Positions 49,464 through 57,961 of a stretch of DNA of 64,000 nt are shown here, in pieces; the first letter of the stretch is position 1, and the number at the start of each line of letters is the position of its first letter. The notes under the pieces were generated by a model that saw nothing but the letters and a program-made list of their open reading frames with translations, did not search any database and was not told the DNA's origin. The stretch comes from Streptomyces sp. NBC_00190 (GTDB taxonomy: Bacteria > Actinomycetota > Actinomycetes > Streptomycetales > Streptomycetaceae), in assembly GCF_036203305.1 (NCBI RefSeq), contig NZ_CP108132.1, positions 1 through 64,000 of the forward strand. Reading direction: 5' to 3'. The position numbers and the translations under genes are program-made.

Positions 49464-50582
49464 ATGAGTGTTCTTCAAAACCCGCAGGACCCCGCGTTCA
49501 CGGTCCATCTGAACGGCAGCGGCGGCGCGGTCGAGGGCTGGGTCGTCGTCGACTCGCTGTACGACGGCCTGGCCATGGGCGGCACGCGGATGACCACCGG
49601 GGTCACCGAGGCCGAGGTGGCCGGCCTGGCCCGCGACATGACGCACAAGTTCACGCTCGCCGGCCTGCCCATCGGCGGTGCCAAGGCCGGCATCGTCTCC
49701 GACGGCAGCGACCGCGAGGAGACCTTCCGTACCTTCGGCCGGACCGTCAAGCCGCTGCTGCACGGCGGCATCCACCTCGGCATCGACATGGGCGTCACCC
49801 CCGCCGACCGGGCGGTCTTCTTCGCCGAGGCCGGCTACGACCCGCGCTACCGGCTGGGCGCGCCCGACATGCCGATCGATTGGCGCACGTACTACGAGCC
49901 GCTGATCGACTGCACCGGGCACGGCGTGGGCGTGGCGGCCGTCACCGCGCTGGAGGCGAGCGGCCGCACCGGGCCGGCCCGGGTCGTCGTGCAAGGCTTC
50001 GGGGCGGTGGGCCGGGCGGTCGCCCGGTTCCTGGAGGACCGCGGGCACGTGATCGTGGGCGTCGCCGACGTCGAAGGCACCATCAGCGCGGACCGGCTGC
50101 CGGTGGCCGACCTCGTCGCGATCACCGACGAGTTCGGGCGGATCGACCGCTCCCGGCTTCCGCAGCACGCCACCGTCTCCGGCGAGCCCGACGCCTGGCT
50201 CGACGTCGACGCCGACCTGCTGATCCTCGCGGCGCAGAAGAACGCGCTGAACACCGAGAACGCGCACCGGCTGCGCGCCGGCCTGGTGGTCGAGGGCGGC
50301 AATCTCAGCTCCAGTGCGGAGGGGAAGGAGAAGGCACGGGCCTCGGGCGCCGTCCTGGTACCGGGCGTGATCGCCAACATCGGCGGGGCCGCCTCGGCCG
50401 CCCTGGCCGTCACCCGGGTGGTCCCCTTCGGCCTGGAGGCCGAGGCACGCAAGGCGTGGGTCTTCGACTGGGTCGGCGACCGCGTGCGCCGCAACACCCG
50501 CGACCTGCTGGAGATCGCCGCGGCCGGTGCGGGCGACCCGCTGCCCGAACTGCTCGCCGCCCGACGCGAGGAACGCCGATGA
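49464..50582 (+). CDS. Glu/Leu/Phe/Val-type dehydrogenase
   Basis: 372 residues from ATG 49464 (GAGGA upstream). Substrate and catalytic lysines lie in DMTHKFTLAGLPIGGAKAGI (Lys62, Lys74), the NAD(P) Rossmann motif is VVQGFGAVGRAVARFL, and the NALNTENAHRL and GANxxxT-like VEGGNLSSSAEG elements follow. It interconverts an amino acid and its 2-oxo acid with ammonia. In this cluster it could supply or remove an amino group. The next gene overlaps by four bases (ATGA). Confidence 0.88.
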   Translation: MSVLQNPQDPAFTVHLNGSGGAVEGWVVVDSLYDGLAMGGTRMTTGVTEAEVAGLARDMTHKFTLAGLPIGGAKAGIVSDGSDREETFRTFGRTVKPLLHGGIHLGIDMGVTPADRAVFFAEAGYDPRYRLGAPDMPIDWRTYYEPLIDCTGHGVGVAAVTALEASGRTGPARVVVQGFGAVGRAVARFLEDRGHVIVGVADVEGTISADRLPVADLVAITDEFGRIDRSRLPQHATVSGEPDAWLDVDADLLILAAQKNALNTENAHRLRAGLVVEGGNLSSSAEGKEKARASGAVLVPGVIANIGGAASAALAVTRVVPFGLEAEARKAWVFDWVGDRVRRNTRDLLEIAAAGAGDPLPELLAARREERR

Positions 50583-52234
50583 CCTCGACCACGTCCGCCA
50601 TCCTGGCGTCGGCGTCGGCCGCGGACCGCATGGCCGAGTACCGCCGGCGCGGCTGGTGGCGGGACGGGACCTTCCTCGACGACCTGCGCCGGCAGGCCCG
50701 CGAGCGGCCGCGCAAGCTGGCCGTCGCGGGGCGCCGCCTCGACGAGGCCCGCACCGACACCCTCGACTACGCCGAGCTGACGAGGCTGACCGACCGGTTC
50801 GCCGGGGCCCTGCTCGAACTGGGTGTGCAGCGCGGCGACGTCGTGGCCGTGCAGCTCCCCAACCGGTGGGAGATGGTGCCGCTGATGTTCGCCTGCATGG
50901 CGGTCGGCGCGGTCATCTGCCCCATCGCCCCGGTCTGCCAGGAGGACGAGCTGCGCCACCGCCTCGCGCTGACCGAGGCCAGGGTGTGCGTCACCGTGCC
51001 GGAGTGGGAGGGTTACCCGCTCGCCGACACCATCGGGGCGCTGCGGTCCGAACTGCCCCTGGAGCACGTGGTGGTGGTCGGCGGGCGCGCCCGCGAGGAC
51101 GTGGTCGACTTCCACGACCACTTCGTCGCCGTGCACTGGGAGAAGGAGCGGTCGAGCGATCTGGAGGGCCGTCAGCTCAGGCCCGACGAGCCGTTCGTGG
51201 TGCTGTTCACCTCCGGCACCACCGGCTTCTCCAAAGGAGTGGTGCACAGCCAGAACACCGTCCATTCGGGCGTCCGCGGCTACGTGGACACCTTCCTGCT
51301 CCGCGACGACCTGGTCATCGCGGTCACCACTCCGCTGGTGCACTACTCCGGCTTCGGCCAGGGCGTCCTGGCCGGGGTGATGCTCGGCGGGACGATCGTC
51401 TTCCAGGACGGCGAGGACCACACCGGCCTGCTGGACCTGGTCGAGCGCTACCGTGCCACCCTGCTGTACGGGCCGCCGCCCACGCTCTCCGGCGTGGCGC
51501 GGGCCCAGCAGATCGATCCGCACGACGTGTCCAGCCTGCGCCACACGGTCACGGGTGCGGCTCCGGTGCTGCAGCAGCTGGTGGACGAGCTGCGCGAGAC
51601 GTTCGGTGCCCGCACGTACTCGGTGTGGGGCATGTCCGAGTTCGGTCCCGTCACCATCAGCCGGCTCGACTACAACCAGGACTGGGCGGCGCACAGCCAC
51701 GGACGGCCGATCGACTCGATGGAGATCCGTATCGACGTGTGCCACGACCCGAGCAAGCGGGCCACGGTGGGCCGGCTGCGGGCGCGCGGCGCGTCGCAGG
51801 CGCTCGGCTACTACAAGCAGCAGGACGCCTTCGACTCCGAGCTCACCGCCGACGGCTGGTTCGACACCGGTGACGTGGCGCGCGAGGACGGGCGCGGCGG
51901 CATCCGCATCCTCGGGCGCTCCAGGGACACCGTCCTGCGCGACGGGATCGTCGTCCCGATGGCCGAGCTCGAGGCGATCATCTCCCGGCACCCCAAGGTG
52001 GTCGAGGCGACCCTCCTCGGTCCCAACGGCCTGGTCGACGACCCGATCCTGGCCGTGGCCGTCCCCCGCGGCCGCAACCACCCCACGCTGGCCGAGCTCC
52101 GCGACCACCTGCGCGACGCCGGCCAGGACCCCCGGTTCTTCCCGGAGCGCCTCGAGGTCGTGGAGGCCCTGCCCAAGACCCTCACGGGCAAGGTCCGCAA
52201 GGTCGAGCTGCGGGAGCTGTACGCCGGGGGGTGA
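50579..52234 (+). CDS. AMP-dependent acyl/aryl ligase
   Basis: 551 residues of the ANL superfamily: FTSGTTGFSKGVVHS (P-loop, A3), the YSVWGMSEFG A5 region, GWFDTGDVAREDGRGGIRIL (A7), GRSRDTVLRDG and the C-terminal PKTLTGKVRKVELRELY lysine. It activates a carboxylic acid as the adenylate and passes it to CoA or a carrier or an amine. No adjacent thiolation domain is seen. It may join the carrier-derived amino acid to another acid (inference). Confidence 0.9.
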   Translation: MTSTTSAILASASAADRMAEYRRRGWWRDGTFLDDLRRQARERPRKLAVAGRRLDEARTDTLDYAELTRLTDRFAGALLELGVQRGDVVAVQLPNRWEMVPLMFACMAVGAVICPIAPVCQEDELRHRLALTEARVCVTVPEWEGYPLADTIGALRSELPLEHVVVVGGRAREDVVDFHDHFVAVHWEKERSSDLEGRQLRPDEPFVVLFTSGTTGFSKGVVHSQNTVHSGVRGYVDTFLLRDDLVIAVTTPLVHYSGFGQGVLAGVMLGGTIVFQDGEDHTGLLDLVERYRATLLYGPPPTLSGVARAQQIDPHDVSSLRHTVTGAAPVLQQLVDELRETFGARTYSVWGMSEFGPVTISRLDYNQDWAAHSHGRPIDSMEIRIDVCHDPSKRATVGRLRARGASQALGYYKQQDAFDSELTADGWFDTGDVAREDGRGGIRILGRSRDTVLRDGIVVPMAELEAIISRHPKVVEATLLGPNGLVDDPILAVAVPRGRNHPTLAELRDHLRDAGQDPRFFPERLEVVEALPKTLTGKVRKVELRELYAGG

Positions 52235-52258
52235 TCCGCCCTTCCGGCAGCGATGCCC

Positions 52259-52410
52259 CGGGGGGTGACCCTGTCCCCCGTTCACCCTCCGGTACCCCTT
52301 CCGGGGGGTGGCCCGCCCCCGCGTCACCCCCCGGATCCCCTCCCTCCTTCCCGCCTCCCTCGTCACCCCCATCCCCACCCCCGCCCCCCACCCCCCGCTT
52401 CCCACCCGCC
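52259..52410 (+). other. C-rich tract inside the operon
   Basis: From 52259 to 52300 three GGGGGGTGRCC-like blocks occur (52259, 52299 and, inverted, 52324). At 52310-52410 the + strand is then almost pure pyrimidine, with runs of C up to six. The tract lies in a 202-bp gap between the ligase and aminotransferase genes, the only long gap in the operon. Such C-rich, unstructured RNA is favourable for Rho loading. Confidence 0.6.
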
Positions 52411-52436
52411 GTAGCCCGATCAGTTGGAGGTACGCC

Positions 52437-53741
52437 ATGCCCGCACCCGCGCCGGTGACCATGTCGGCGACCCTCGCCGCCGACGAGGAGCTGGACCGCC
52501 GGCGCCGTGCCGGGGAACGGGTCCTCTCGCTGGCCAGCGGCGAGATCGGCCTCCCGGTCCTCCCGGCGCTGCGGGAGCGGCTCGCCGCGGCGGCGGACCG
52601 CAACGCCTACGGGCCCGTCGCCGGAAGCGCGGCGCTGCGCACCGCCGCCGCCGGCTACTGGGGCCGGCGGGGTCTTCCCACCGATCCCGGCCTGGTGGTC
52701 TGCGGGCCGGGGAGCAAACCGCTCCTGTTCGCCCTGATGCTGGCCGTCGGCGGCGACGTGGTGGTGCCGGTGCCGAGCTGGGTCAGTTACGCGGCGCAGG
52801 CCGAACTGGCCGGGGTCCGGCCGGTCCCCGTTCCCACCCCGCCGGGCGAGGGCGGGGTGCCCGACCCGGCGGCGCTGCGGGAGGCGGTGGCCCTCGCCCG
52901 GGCCGCCGGACGCGACCCGCGGTGCGTGGTGGTGACCCTGCCCGACAACCCGACCGGCACCATCGCGACGCCGCAGACCCTGCGGCGCCTGGCCCGGGCG
53001 GCGCGCGACCTCGACCTGGTCATCGTCTCCGACGAGATCTACTGCGACCTGGTCTTCGACTCCGCCCACCGGGCGCTCTCGCCCGCCTCGTTCGCGCCCG
53101 AGCGGACCGTGGTCACCACCGGCCTGACCAAGAACCTGGCGCTCGGCGGCTGGCGGACGGGGGTCGCCCGGCTGCCCGACAGCCCGCTCGGGCGCGAGGT
53201 GCACACCCGGCTGGTCGGCGTCGCCAGCCAGATCTGGTCGAGTACCGCGGCTCCCGTGCAGGCCGCCGCGGCGTACGCCTTCGAGGAGCCGCCCGAGGTG
53301 GTCGCGCACGTCGCCGCCTGCCTGCGGCTGCACGAGGTGGTGGTCCGCGCGGTGGCCCGCCGGTTCGCCGCCGCCGGCGCCGAGCTGACGCCGGTACGGG
53401 CGACCTCCTACCTGTACCCCGACTTCGAGCCGCTGCGCGGCGAACTCGCCCGCGTCCACGGGGTACACGACGGCGGCCGGCTCGCCGCCCTGTTCGCGGA
53501 GCGGTACGGGGTCGGGCTGCTGCCGGGCACCGCCTTCGGAGAGCCCGCGCACTCGCTGCGGATCCGGGCCGCCACGAGCCGGCTGTACGGCGAGACCGAC
53601 TCCGAGCGCACCGCCGCCCTGACCGCCGCGGACCCGCTGCGGCTTCCGTGGATCAGCGCGTCCTTGGACCGCGTCCAGGAGGTCCTGACCGACCTCACCG
53701 AACCGTTCGCCGCCCGGCACCCGGAGGCCGGCCGGCCGTGA
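52437..53741 (+). CDS. PLP-dependent aminotransferase class I/II
   Basis: 434 residues from ATG 52437 (GGAGG six bases upstream). Hallmarks: SLASGEIGLP, PDNPTGTIATP (171-174 NPTG), SDEIYCDLVF (Asp199), the Schiff-base Lys232 in TTGLTKNLALGGWRTG and Arg in HSLRIRAATSR. It is a plausible counterpart to LysJ, which aminates the semialdehyde in lysine synthesis, although it belongs to the fold I class I/II branch rather than the ornithine/acetylornithine branch. Confidence 0.9.
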   Translation: MPAPAPVTMSATLAADEELDRRRRAGERVLSLASGEIGLPVLPALRERLAAAADRNAYGPVAGSAALRTAAAGYWGRRGLPTDPGLVVCGPGSKPLLFALMLAVGGDVVVPVPSWVSYAAQAELAGVRPVPVPTPPGEGGVPDPAALREAVALARAAGRDPRCVVVTLPDNPTGTIATPQTLRRLARAARDLDLVIVSDEIYCDLVFDSAHRALSPASFAPERTVVTTGLTKNLALGGWRTGVARLPDSPLGREVHTRLVGVASQIWSSTAAPVQAAAAYAFEEPPEVVAHVAACLRLHEVVVRAVARRFAAAGAELTPVRATSYLYPDFEPLRGELARVHGVHDGGRLAALFAERYGVGLLPGTAFGEPAHSLRIRAATSRLYGETDSERTAALTAADPLRLPWISASLDRVQEVLTDLTEPFAARHPEAGRP

Positions 53742-53815
53742 CCACTCACCACCGCCACGCGCAGGGGACCGCCCCGGCGCGGGTCAGCCCACGACTCAGG
53801 AGGTCCCTGACCACC

Positions 53816-54712
53816 ATGTCCACCATCCTCTTCGAATGCGAGTACCAGGGCCTGCGGTACGCGGGCCTCGGCAAGGCGGCCGCCGGCGAGAGCCTGACCC
53901 TGTACCGGGTGGCCGACGGGCAGCTGCGGGCCGCGTTCCTCGCGGGCGGCGGCCCGGAGGCGGTGGCCGCCGCGGTCACCGAGGGGGCCGAGACGGTCAC
54001 GGTGACCGCCGGCGACCCGGAGGTCCGCTTCCTCCCGCCGCTGCTGCCCACGGCCGGGGACGCCCTGCTGACCGGTTTCATGGGGACCCACCGGTCCAAG
54101 TACGCCGACGACCCGGACCCGGACAAGGAGTTCACGCCGCCGAACTGGCTGATCAAGGGCTTCGGTTCCTGGGTGCGCATGCCGGACGAGCCGCTGGCCG
54201 CAGCCGCGTCGACCGTCGCCCTGCTGGAGGAGCCGGAGGTGGCCCTGGTCTACGTCAACGACGAGGAGGGCACCCCGCGCTACGCCGGCTACACCTTCGC
54301 CAACGACCTGAACGACATCGGCTACCACCTGAAGAACCCGTGGGGCTGGACCCCGTACTCCAAGCTCTGCGAGACCTCCATGACGCCGTGGCTGTTCCTC
54401 GGCGAGCCGCCCCGTACGGTCACCGGCCAGATCACCATCGAACGCGACGGGGCGGCGGCCTGGAAGGGCGACTTCTCGTGCGGCGCGGACGCCCTGTACC
54501 ACCAGGTGGAGGACATGGTGGACCACCTGTTCTCGTATCCGGTGATGCGCCGGCCGGGACTGGTGAGCTACGTCCTGCTCGGGGCCGACAAGGCCAGCTA
54601 TCACGACGGGTTCCGGATCGCCGACGGCGACCGCGTGACGATCGACGTGGCCAGCCACGGCGTCGTGCTGTCCAACGTCATCGAGTACGCCCGCCGGGCC
54701 GAGGCCGCCTGA
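53816..54712 (+). CDS. fumarylacetoacetate-hydrolase-family enzyme
   Basis: 298 residues from ATG 53816 (AGGAGG twelve bases upstream). A GTG at 53738 overlapping the previous stop would add 26 non-conserved residues. The C-terminal FAH domain shows LIKGFGSWVRMP, VYVNDEEGTPRYAGYTFAND, DIGYHLKNPWGWTPYSKLCE, ISVDVEG-like GDFSCGADALYHQ and DRVTIDVASHGVVLSN. The family uses a divalent metal to hydrolyse, hydrate or isomerise C-C or enol substrates. It ends the operon and may process the product or its 2-oxo precursor. Confidence 0.85.
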   Translation: MSTILFECEYQGLRYAGLGKAAAGESLTLYRVADGQLRAAFLAGGGPEAVAAAVTEGAETVTVTAGDPEVRFLPPLLPTAGDALLTGFMGTHRSKYADDPDPDKEFTPPNWLIKGFGSWVRMPDEPLAAAASTVALLEEPEVALVYVNDEEGTPRYAGYTFANDLNDIGYHLKNPWGWTPYSKLCETSMTPWLFLGEPPRTVTGQITIERDGAAAWKGDFSCGADALYHQVEDMVDHLFSYPVMRRPGLVSYVLLGADKASYHDGFRIADGDRVTIDVASHGVVLSNVIEYARRAEAA

Positions 54713-54765
54713 CGGGCGGGGCGGCCGGGGCCGGCCCGGGCGGCGCGCGCCGACGCCGGTCAGGC
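54707..54765. terminator. hairpin between convergent operon end and MerR gene
   Basis: GCCTGACGGGCG (54707-54718) pairs with CGCCGGTCAGGC (54754-54765) with one mismatch. The stem includes both stop codons of the convergent genes, so it can serve as a bidirectional terminator. Confidence 0.7.
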
Positions 54766-55158
54766 CGTCGCGGCCGCCTGGCCGGGCGCGCTCTCGCAGG
54801 CGGCGCCGCGCACGGCCGCGACGTAGCGGGAGATGGCGTCCCTGTTGCGTTCCAGGCACCGGATGCGCTCGGTCATCCGGTCGCGTTCGAGTTCGAGCGC
54901 GGCGATCGTCTCCGGGGTGGCGCCGGAGACGTGGATGGTTCGGGGCGTGTCGATGCACGGGAGGACGTGCTTGATGACCCGGGTCGGCAACCCGGCGGCG
55001 AGCAGTCCTCTGATCTGCAGGACCCGGTCCACGCAGTCCTCGCCGTACTCCCGGTACCCGTTCAGGGAGCGGCCCGAGGAGATCAGCCCCTGCTCCTCGT
55101 AGTAGCGCAGCAGCCGGCGGGAGGCGCCGGTGCGCTCTGACAACTGCCCGATCAACAT
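54760..55158 (-). CDS. MerR-family regulator of the exporter
   Basis: 132 residues from ATG 55158 (GAGGTG upstream); longer frames to 55305 are not conserved. It has a typical MerR wing-HTH, MLIGQLSERTGASRRLLRYY then EEQGLISSGRSLNGYREYG, and a dimerisation helix with the ALELERDRMTERIRCLER coil. It lacks cysteine pairs typical of metal sensors in the helix region (one Cys at HVLPCID, one at IRCLER), so an organic ligand is likely. It is divergent from the MFS exporter gene. Confidence 0.9.
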   Translation of the reverse strand: MLIGQLSERTGASRRLLRYYEEQGLISSGRSLNGYREYGEDCVDRVLQIRGLLAAGLPTRVIKHVLPCIDTPRTIHVSGATPETIAALELERDRMTERIRCLERNRDAISRYVAAVRGAACESAPGQAAATA

Positions 55159-55186
55159 GTGACCCACCTCACATCGGATCATCTTG

Positions 55187-55208
55187 ACCTTCACATCTAT
55201 GTAAGGGT
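55187..55208. promoter_or_regulatory. MerR-type dyad in the exporter promoter
   Basis: ACCTTCACAT (55187-55196), CT, ATGTAAGGGT (55199-55208) is a 10-bp inverted repeat with two mismatches. It begins inside the -35-like TTGACC (55184-55189) and ends just before the MFS leader. A dyad between -35 and -10 with an over-long spacer is the MerR-family operator design. It lies in the 65-bp gap between the MerR and MFS genes. Confidence 0.7.
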
Positions 55209-55223
55209 TTGAGGATACAAGCC

Positions 55224-56438
55224 ATGACGACTTCCCACACTGAGTCACAGTCACTGAACGTCTCTCCACCAGCACCTGACACCCGGAAACTTCCCATGTC
55301 GCCACTGCTGGCGCTGGGTACGGCCGCTTTCATGGGGATCCTGACCGAGGCGCTGCCGGCGGGCGTGCTGCCCGAGATGGCCCGCGACCTGTCGGTCAGC
55401 GAGTCGGCGGCGGGGCAGTCGCTGACGATCTACGCGCTGGCCACGGGCCTGTCGGCCATTCCCGTCTCCGTGGCCACGGCGGGGTGGCGGCGCAAGAAGC
55501 TGCTGCTGCTCGCCGTGGTGGTGTTCGCCGTCGCCAACCTGGTCACGGCCGTCTCGTCCAGCTACGCCCTGACCATGGCGTTCCGCCTGGTGGCCGGCGT
55601 GGCGGCAGCCGTGGTGTGGGCCGAACTGGTCGGGTACGCACGCCGCCTGGCACCGCCCCACCTCCAGGGCAGGGCCATCGCGATCACCATGGCCGGCATC
55701 CCGCTGGCCCTGTCACTGGGCATTCCGGTCGGCACGTTCCTCGGCGGACTGTTCGGCTGGCGGCTGACCTTCGGCCTGGTGACCGTGGTCTCCGTCCTGC
55801 TGGTGGTGTGGATCCTCGCGTCGGTGCCGGACTCCCCGGGGCAGCGGCGGGAGAGCCGGGAGCCGATCCTGAAGGCCCTGCGCCTTCCCGGCGTGGTGGC
55901 GGTCCTGTTCGTGGTCGCGGCCTACGTGCTGGCCCACAACATCCTCTACACGTACATCGCCACGTTCCTCGACGAGTACGGCATGGGCGCCTCGCGCGAC
56001 GTCGTGCTGCTGGTCTTCGGCATCGCCTCCATGGTGAGCATCTTCATCACCGGAGCCCTGGTCGACCGCCGGCTACGCGCCCTGACCATCGGCAGCACCG
56101 CCCTGTTCATCGTCGCTTCCGTCCTGCTGGCACTGCTGGCGAGCAGCCCCGTCGTGGTCTACGCGGCCATGGTGCTGTGGGGGCTCGGCTGGGGCGGCGT
56201 CGCCACGCTCCTGCAGACCGCGGTCACCGACGCGGGCGGCGACCGCGGGCAGGCCCTGCTGGTCACCACGTGGAACTCGTTCATGGCCGGCGGCGGAGCC
56301 GTCGGCGGCATCCTGCTCGACTCGCTCAGCCCGACGTCCTTCCCGTGGAGCGTCCTGGTGCTCCTCGTGCCCGTGCTGCTGGTCGTGGTCGGCGCCCGAG
56401 CGCACGGCTTCCCCGCCAAGCGGCCGGACTCGGCCTGA
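55224..56438 (+). CDS. major facilitator superfamily exporter
   Basis: 404 residues from ATG 55224 (GAGGA upstream). Twelve hydrophobic helices are apparent, with the loop motif after helix 2 (GWRRKKLLLLAV) and the RLVAGVAAAVVWAELVGYAR stretch typical of the DHA1 multidrug branch. It uses the proton gradient to export a small molecule, probably the product of the cluster. Controlled by the adjacent MerR protein through the dyad in its promoter. Confidence 0.9.
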   Translation: MTTSHTESQSLNVSPPAPDTRKLPMSPLLALGTAAFMGILTEALPAGVLPEMARDLSVSESAAGQSLTIYALATGLSAIPVSVATAGWRRKKLLLLAVVVFAVANLVTAVSSSYALTMAFRLVAGVAAAVVWAELVGYARRLAPPHLQGRAIAITMAGIPLALSLGIPVGTFLGGLFGWRLTFGLVTVVSVLLVVWILASVPDSPGQRRESREPILKALRLPGVVAVLFVVAAYVLAHNILYTYIATFLDEYGMGASRDVVLLVFGIASMVSIFITGALVDRRLRALTIGSTALFIVASVLLALLASSPVVVYAAMVLWGLGWGGVATLLQTAVTDAGGDRGQALLVTTWNSFMAGGGAVGGILLDSLSPTSFPWSVLVLLVPVLLVVVGARAHGFPAKRPDSA

Positions 56439-56516
56439 CGTACCGGCGGACGGCGCAGCAGGCGGTCGGCCGCGACCCCGGACCGGGGCCGCGGCGCGGC
56501 TGCGCCGCAGCGAGAG

Positions 56517-56567
56517 GCGGCCCCTGCGTGACCAAGGCGTCCGAAGCCTTGACCACGCAGGGGCCGC
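56517..56567. terminator. long two-tier hairpin between convergent genes
   Basis: The outer stem of 14 perfect pairs (56517-56530 with 56554-56567) encloses an inner AAGGC/GCCTT stem. It sits between the exporter (+, ends 56438) and the response regulator (-, ends 56613). Confidence 0.85.
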
Positions 56568-56612
56568 GTCCGTGTGCCCGGATTCCGTGGTCGGCCGCGG
56601 GTCGGCGGCACG

Positions 56613-57398
56613 TCAGCCGCGGCCCATGCGGTAGCCGACACCGCGGACCGTGATGATCCATCTGCTGGCGCCGAGTTTCGCCCGCAGGCTGCTGACGTGC
56701 GTGTCGATGGTGCGGCTGGAATCCGCCCAGTTGGTGTCCCACACCCGGGCCATCAGCTCCCTGCGGGAGATGACGCTCTCGGGGTTCGCGGCCAGGATGT
56801 GCAACAGCTCGAACTCCTTGCCGGTGAGGTTGACCGGCTCGCCGTGCAGGCGGGCTTCACGGGTCCCGACGTCGATGTGGAGCGGGTCGAGGGAGATGCT
56901 GCGGGTCGGCTCCGGCTGCGGATGGGAGCGCCGCAGTACCGCCTCGATGCGCGCCGTCATCTCGCGTACGCCGCAGGAGGTGACGACGCAGTCGTCCGCG
57001 CCGGCCTGCAGGGCGAGGACCCGGTCCAGTTCGGTGTCGCGGGCGGTGACGGAGATGATGGGCTTGTCGCCCGCCTCGCGGATCAGCCGGCAGACCTCCA
57101 AGCCGTCGATGTCGGGCAGGTCGAGGTCGAGCAGGACCAGGTCGGAGTGCTGATGCGTCCTCAGCGCTTCCGCCCCGGTGTCGACGCTGCTCGCGTTGTA
57201 CCCCTGCCGGCGCAGGTCGCGCACCCTCGTCTCGGCTTCGGCCGCGTCGTCCTCGACCACGAGCACCCGGGTGAGGGGCGCGTCGGCCTTCTTCGGGTGG
57301 AAGCGTGAGGCGGCCGGCGGTGCGCCTGCCCGCCGGCCGGCGGGCGCGGTCCGCGGCCGGCCGGCCTGCTCGGTCCACAAGGTGACTCCCTGAGTCAT
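56613..57398 (-). CDS. atypical OmpR-type response regulator
   Basis: 261 residues, ATG 57398. After a ~43-residue basic N-terminal extension, the receiver domain has VLVVEDD (Asp50-51), phospho-acceptor Asp91 in LLDLDLPDIDG and Thr118. The conserved Lys of the DDYLVKPF segment is replaced by Thr140 (ADDCVVTSCG). The C-terminal winged helix (LTGKEFELLHILAANPESVI, SRRELMARVW, RTIDTHVSSLRAKLG) is intact. No sensor kinase is nearby. Lys loss fits orphan regulators of antibiotic clusters such as JadR1, which respond to small molecules rather than phosphorylation. Confidence 0.85.
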   Translation of the reverse strand: MTQGVTLWTEQAGRPRTAPAGRRAGAPPAASRFHPKKADAPLTRVLVVEDDAAEAETRVRDLRRQGYNASSVDTGAEALRTHQHSDLVLLDLDLPDIDGLEVCRLIREAGDKPIISVTARDTELDRVLALQAGADDCVVTSCGVREMTARIEAVLRRSHPQPEPTRSISLDPLHIDVGTREARLHGEPVNLTGKEFELLHILAANPESVISRRELMARVWDTNWADSSRTIDTHVSSLRAKLGASRWIITVRGVGYRMGRG

Positions 57399-57961
57399 GA
57401 CTCCCCCTCATAACCGGCTGGGGCGGCGCGAGGTGCCCGGCATTTCGCCATGCTGCACTCCCCCTGGCGTGACTGCTCGCCATATCATAACGAACGTTCT
57501 CTTTTTTTTGAGCGGCGATATCCACTCTGTCCTCGACCGGCCCCGGCCTGCCGTTCCGCGGGTTCTTCGCCGCCGACCGCCGCGGGTTTCGCCGGGCCGA
57601 CGTCGCCGCGCGGGGTGGTCGGGAACCCGCCAGTTTCGGTTCAATCGGTGGCAATCCGGGAAGGCGAAGGCCCTTTCACCAGTTGACCTTGTGCCGGAAC
57701 GACCGGCACAACTGACCGAGCGGAACCGAATGCGTCGGCACCGGAGGTGACATGTGGCCGCTCTCGCGCGTCCAGCCCGGGGCCCGCGTGCGCCCCTGGC
57801 GAGAAATCGCCGGTCTCCGGCCCCCCATGCCGCCGCCGGCCCACCACCGGCCGAAGAGACACACGCGCGCACCGGCCCCACCCACGGTGCGCCTGCTCAG
57901 CAACCGTGCGGCCCCGCCGGTCCGGCCATCGACCCGGGTGGGTGGAATCCGGAGACAGCCC
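57399..57961. promoter_or_regulatory. 562-bp divergent regulatory region
   Basis: No gene lies between the response regulator (-) and the TetR-type gene (+). GAACGTTC (57492-57499) followed by a run of T lies ~95 bp upstream of the response regulator. TTGTGCCGG (57689-57697), AACGA, CCGGCACAA (57703-57711) is a perfect 9-bp inverted repeat, flanked by an outer CAGTTG/CAACTG element. The latter is a good candidate for the TetR-type protein's operator. Confidence 0.6.

Noticed and set aside
49892..52603. A 903-residue open frame on the minus strand
   Set aside because: It runs antisense through the dehydrogenase and AMP-ligase genes, whose motifs are unmistakable. High-GC DNA gives long open antisense frames, and this one has no family motif.
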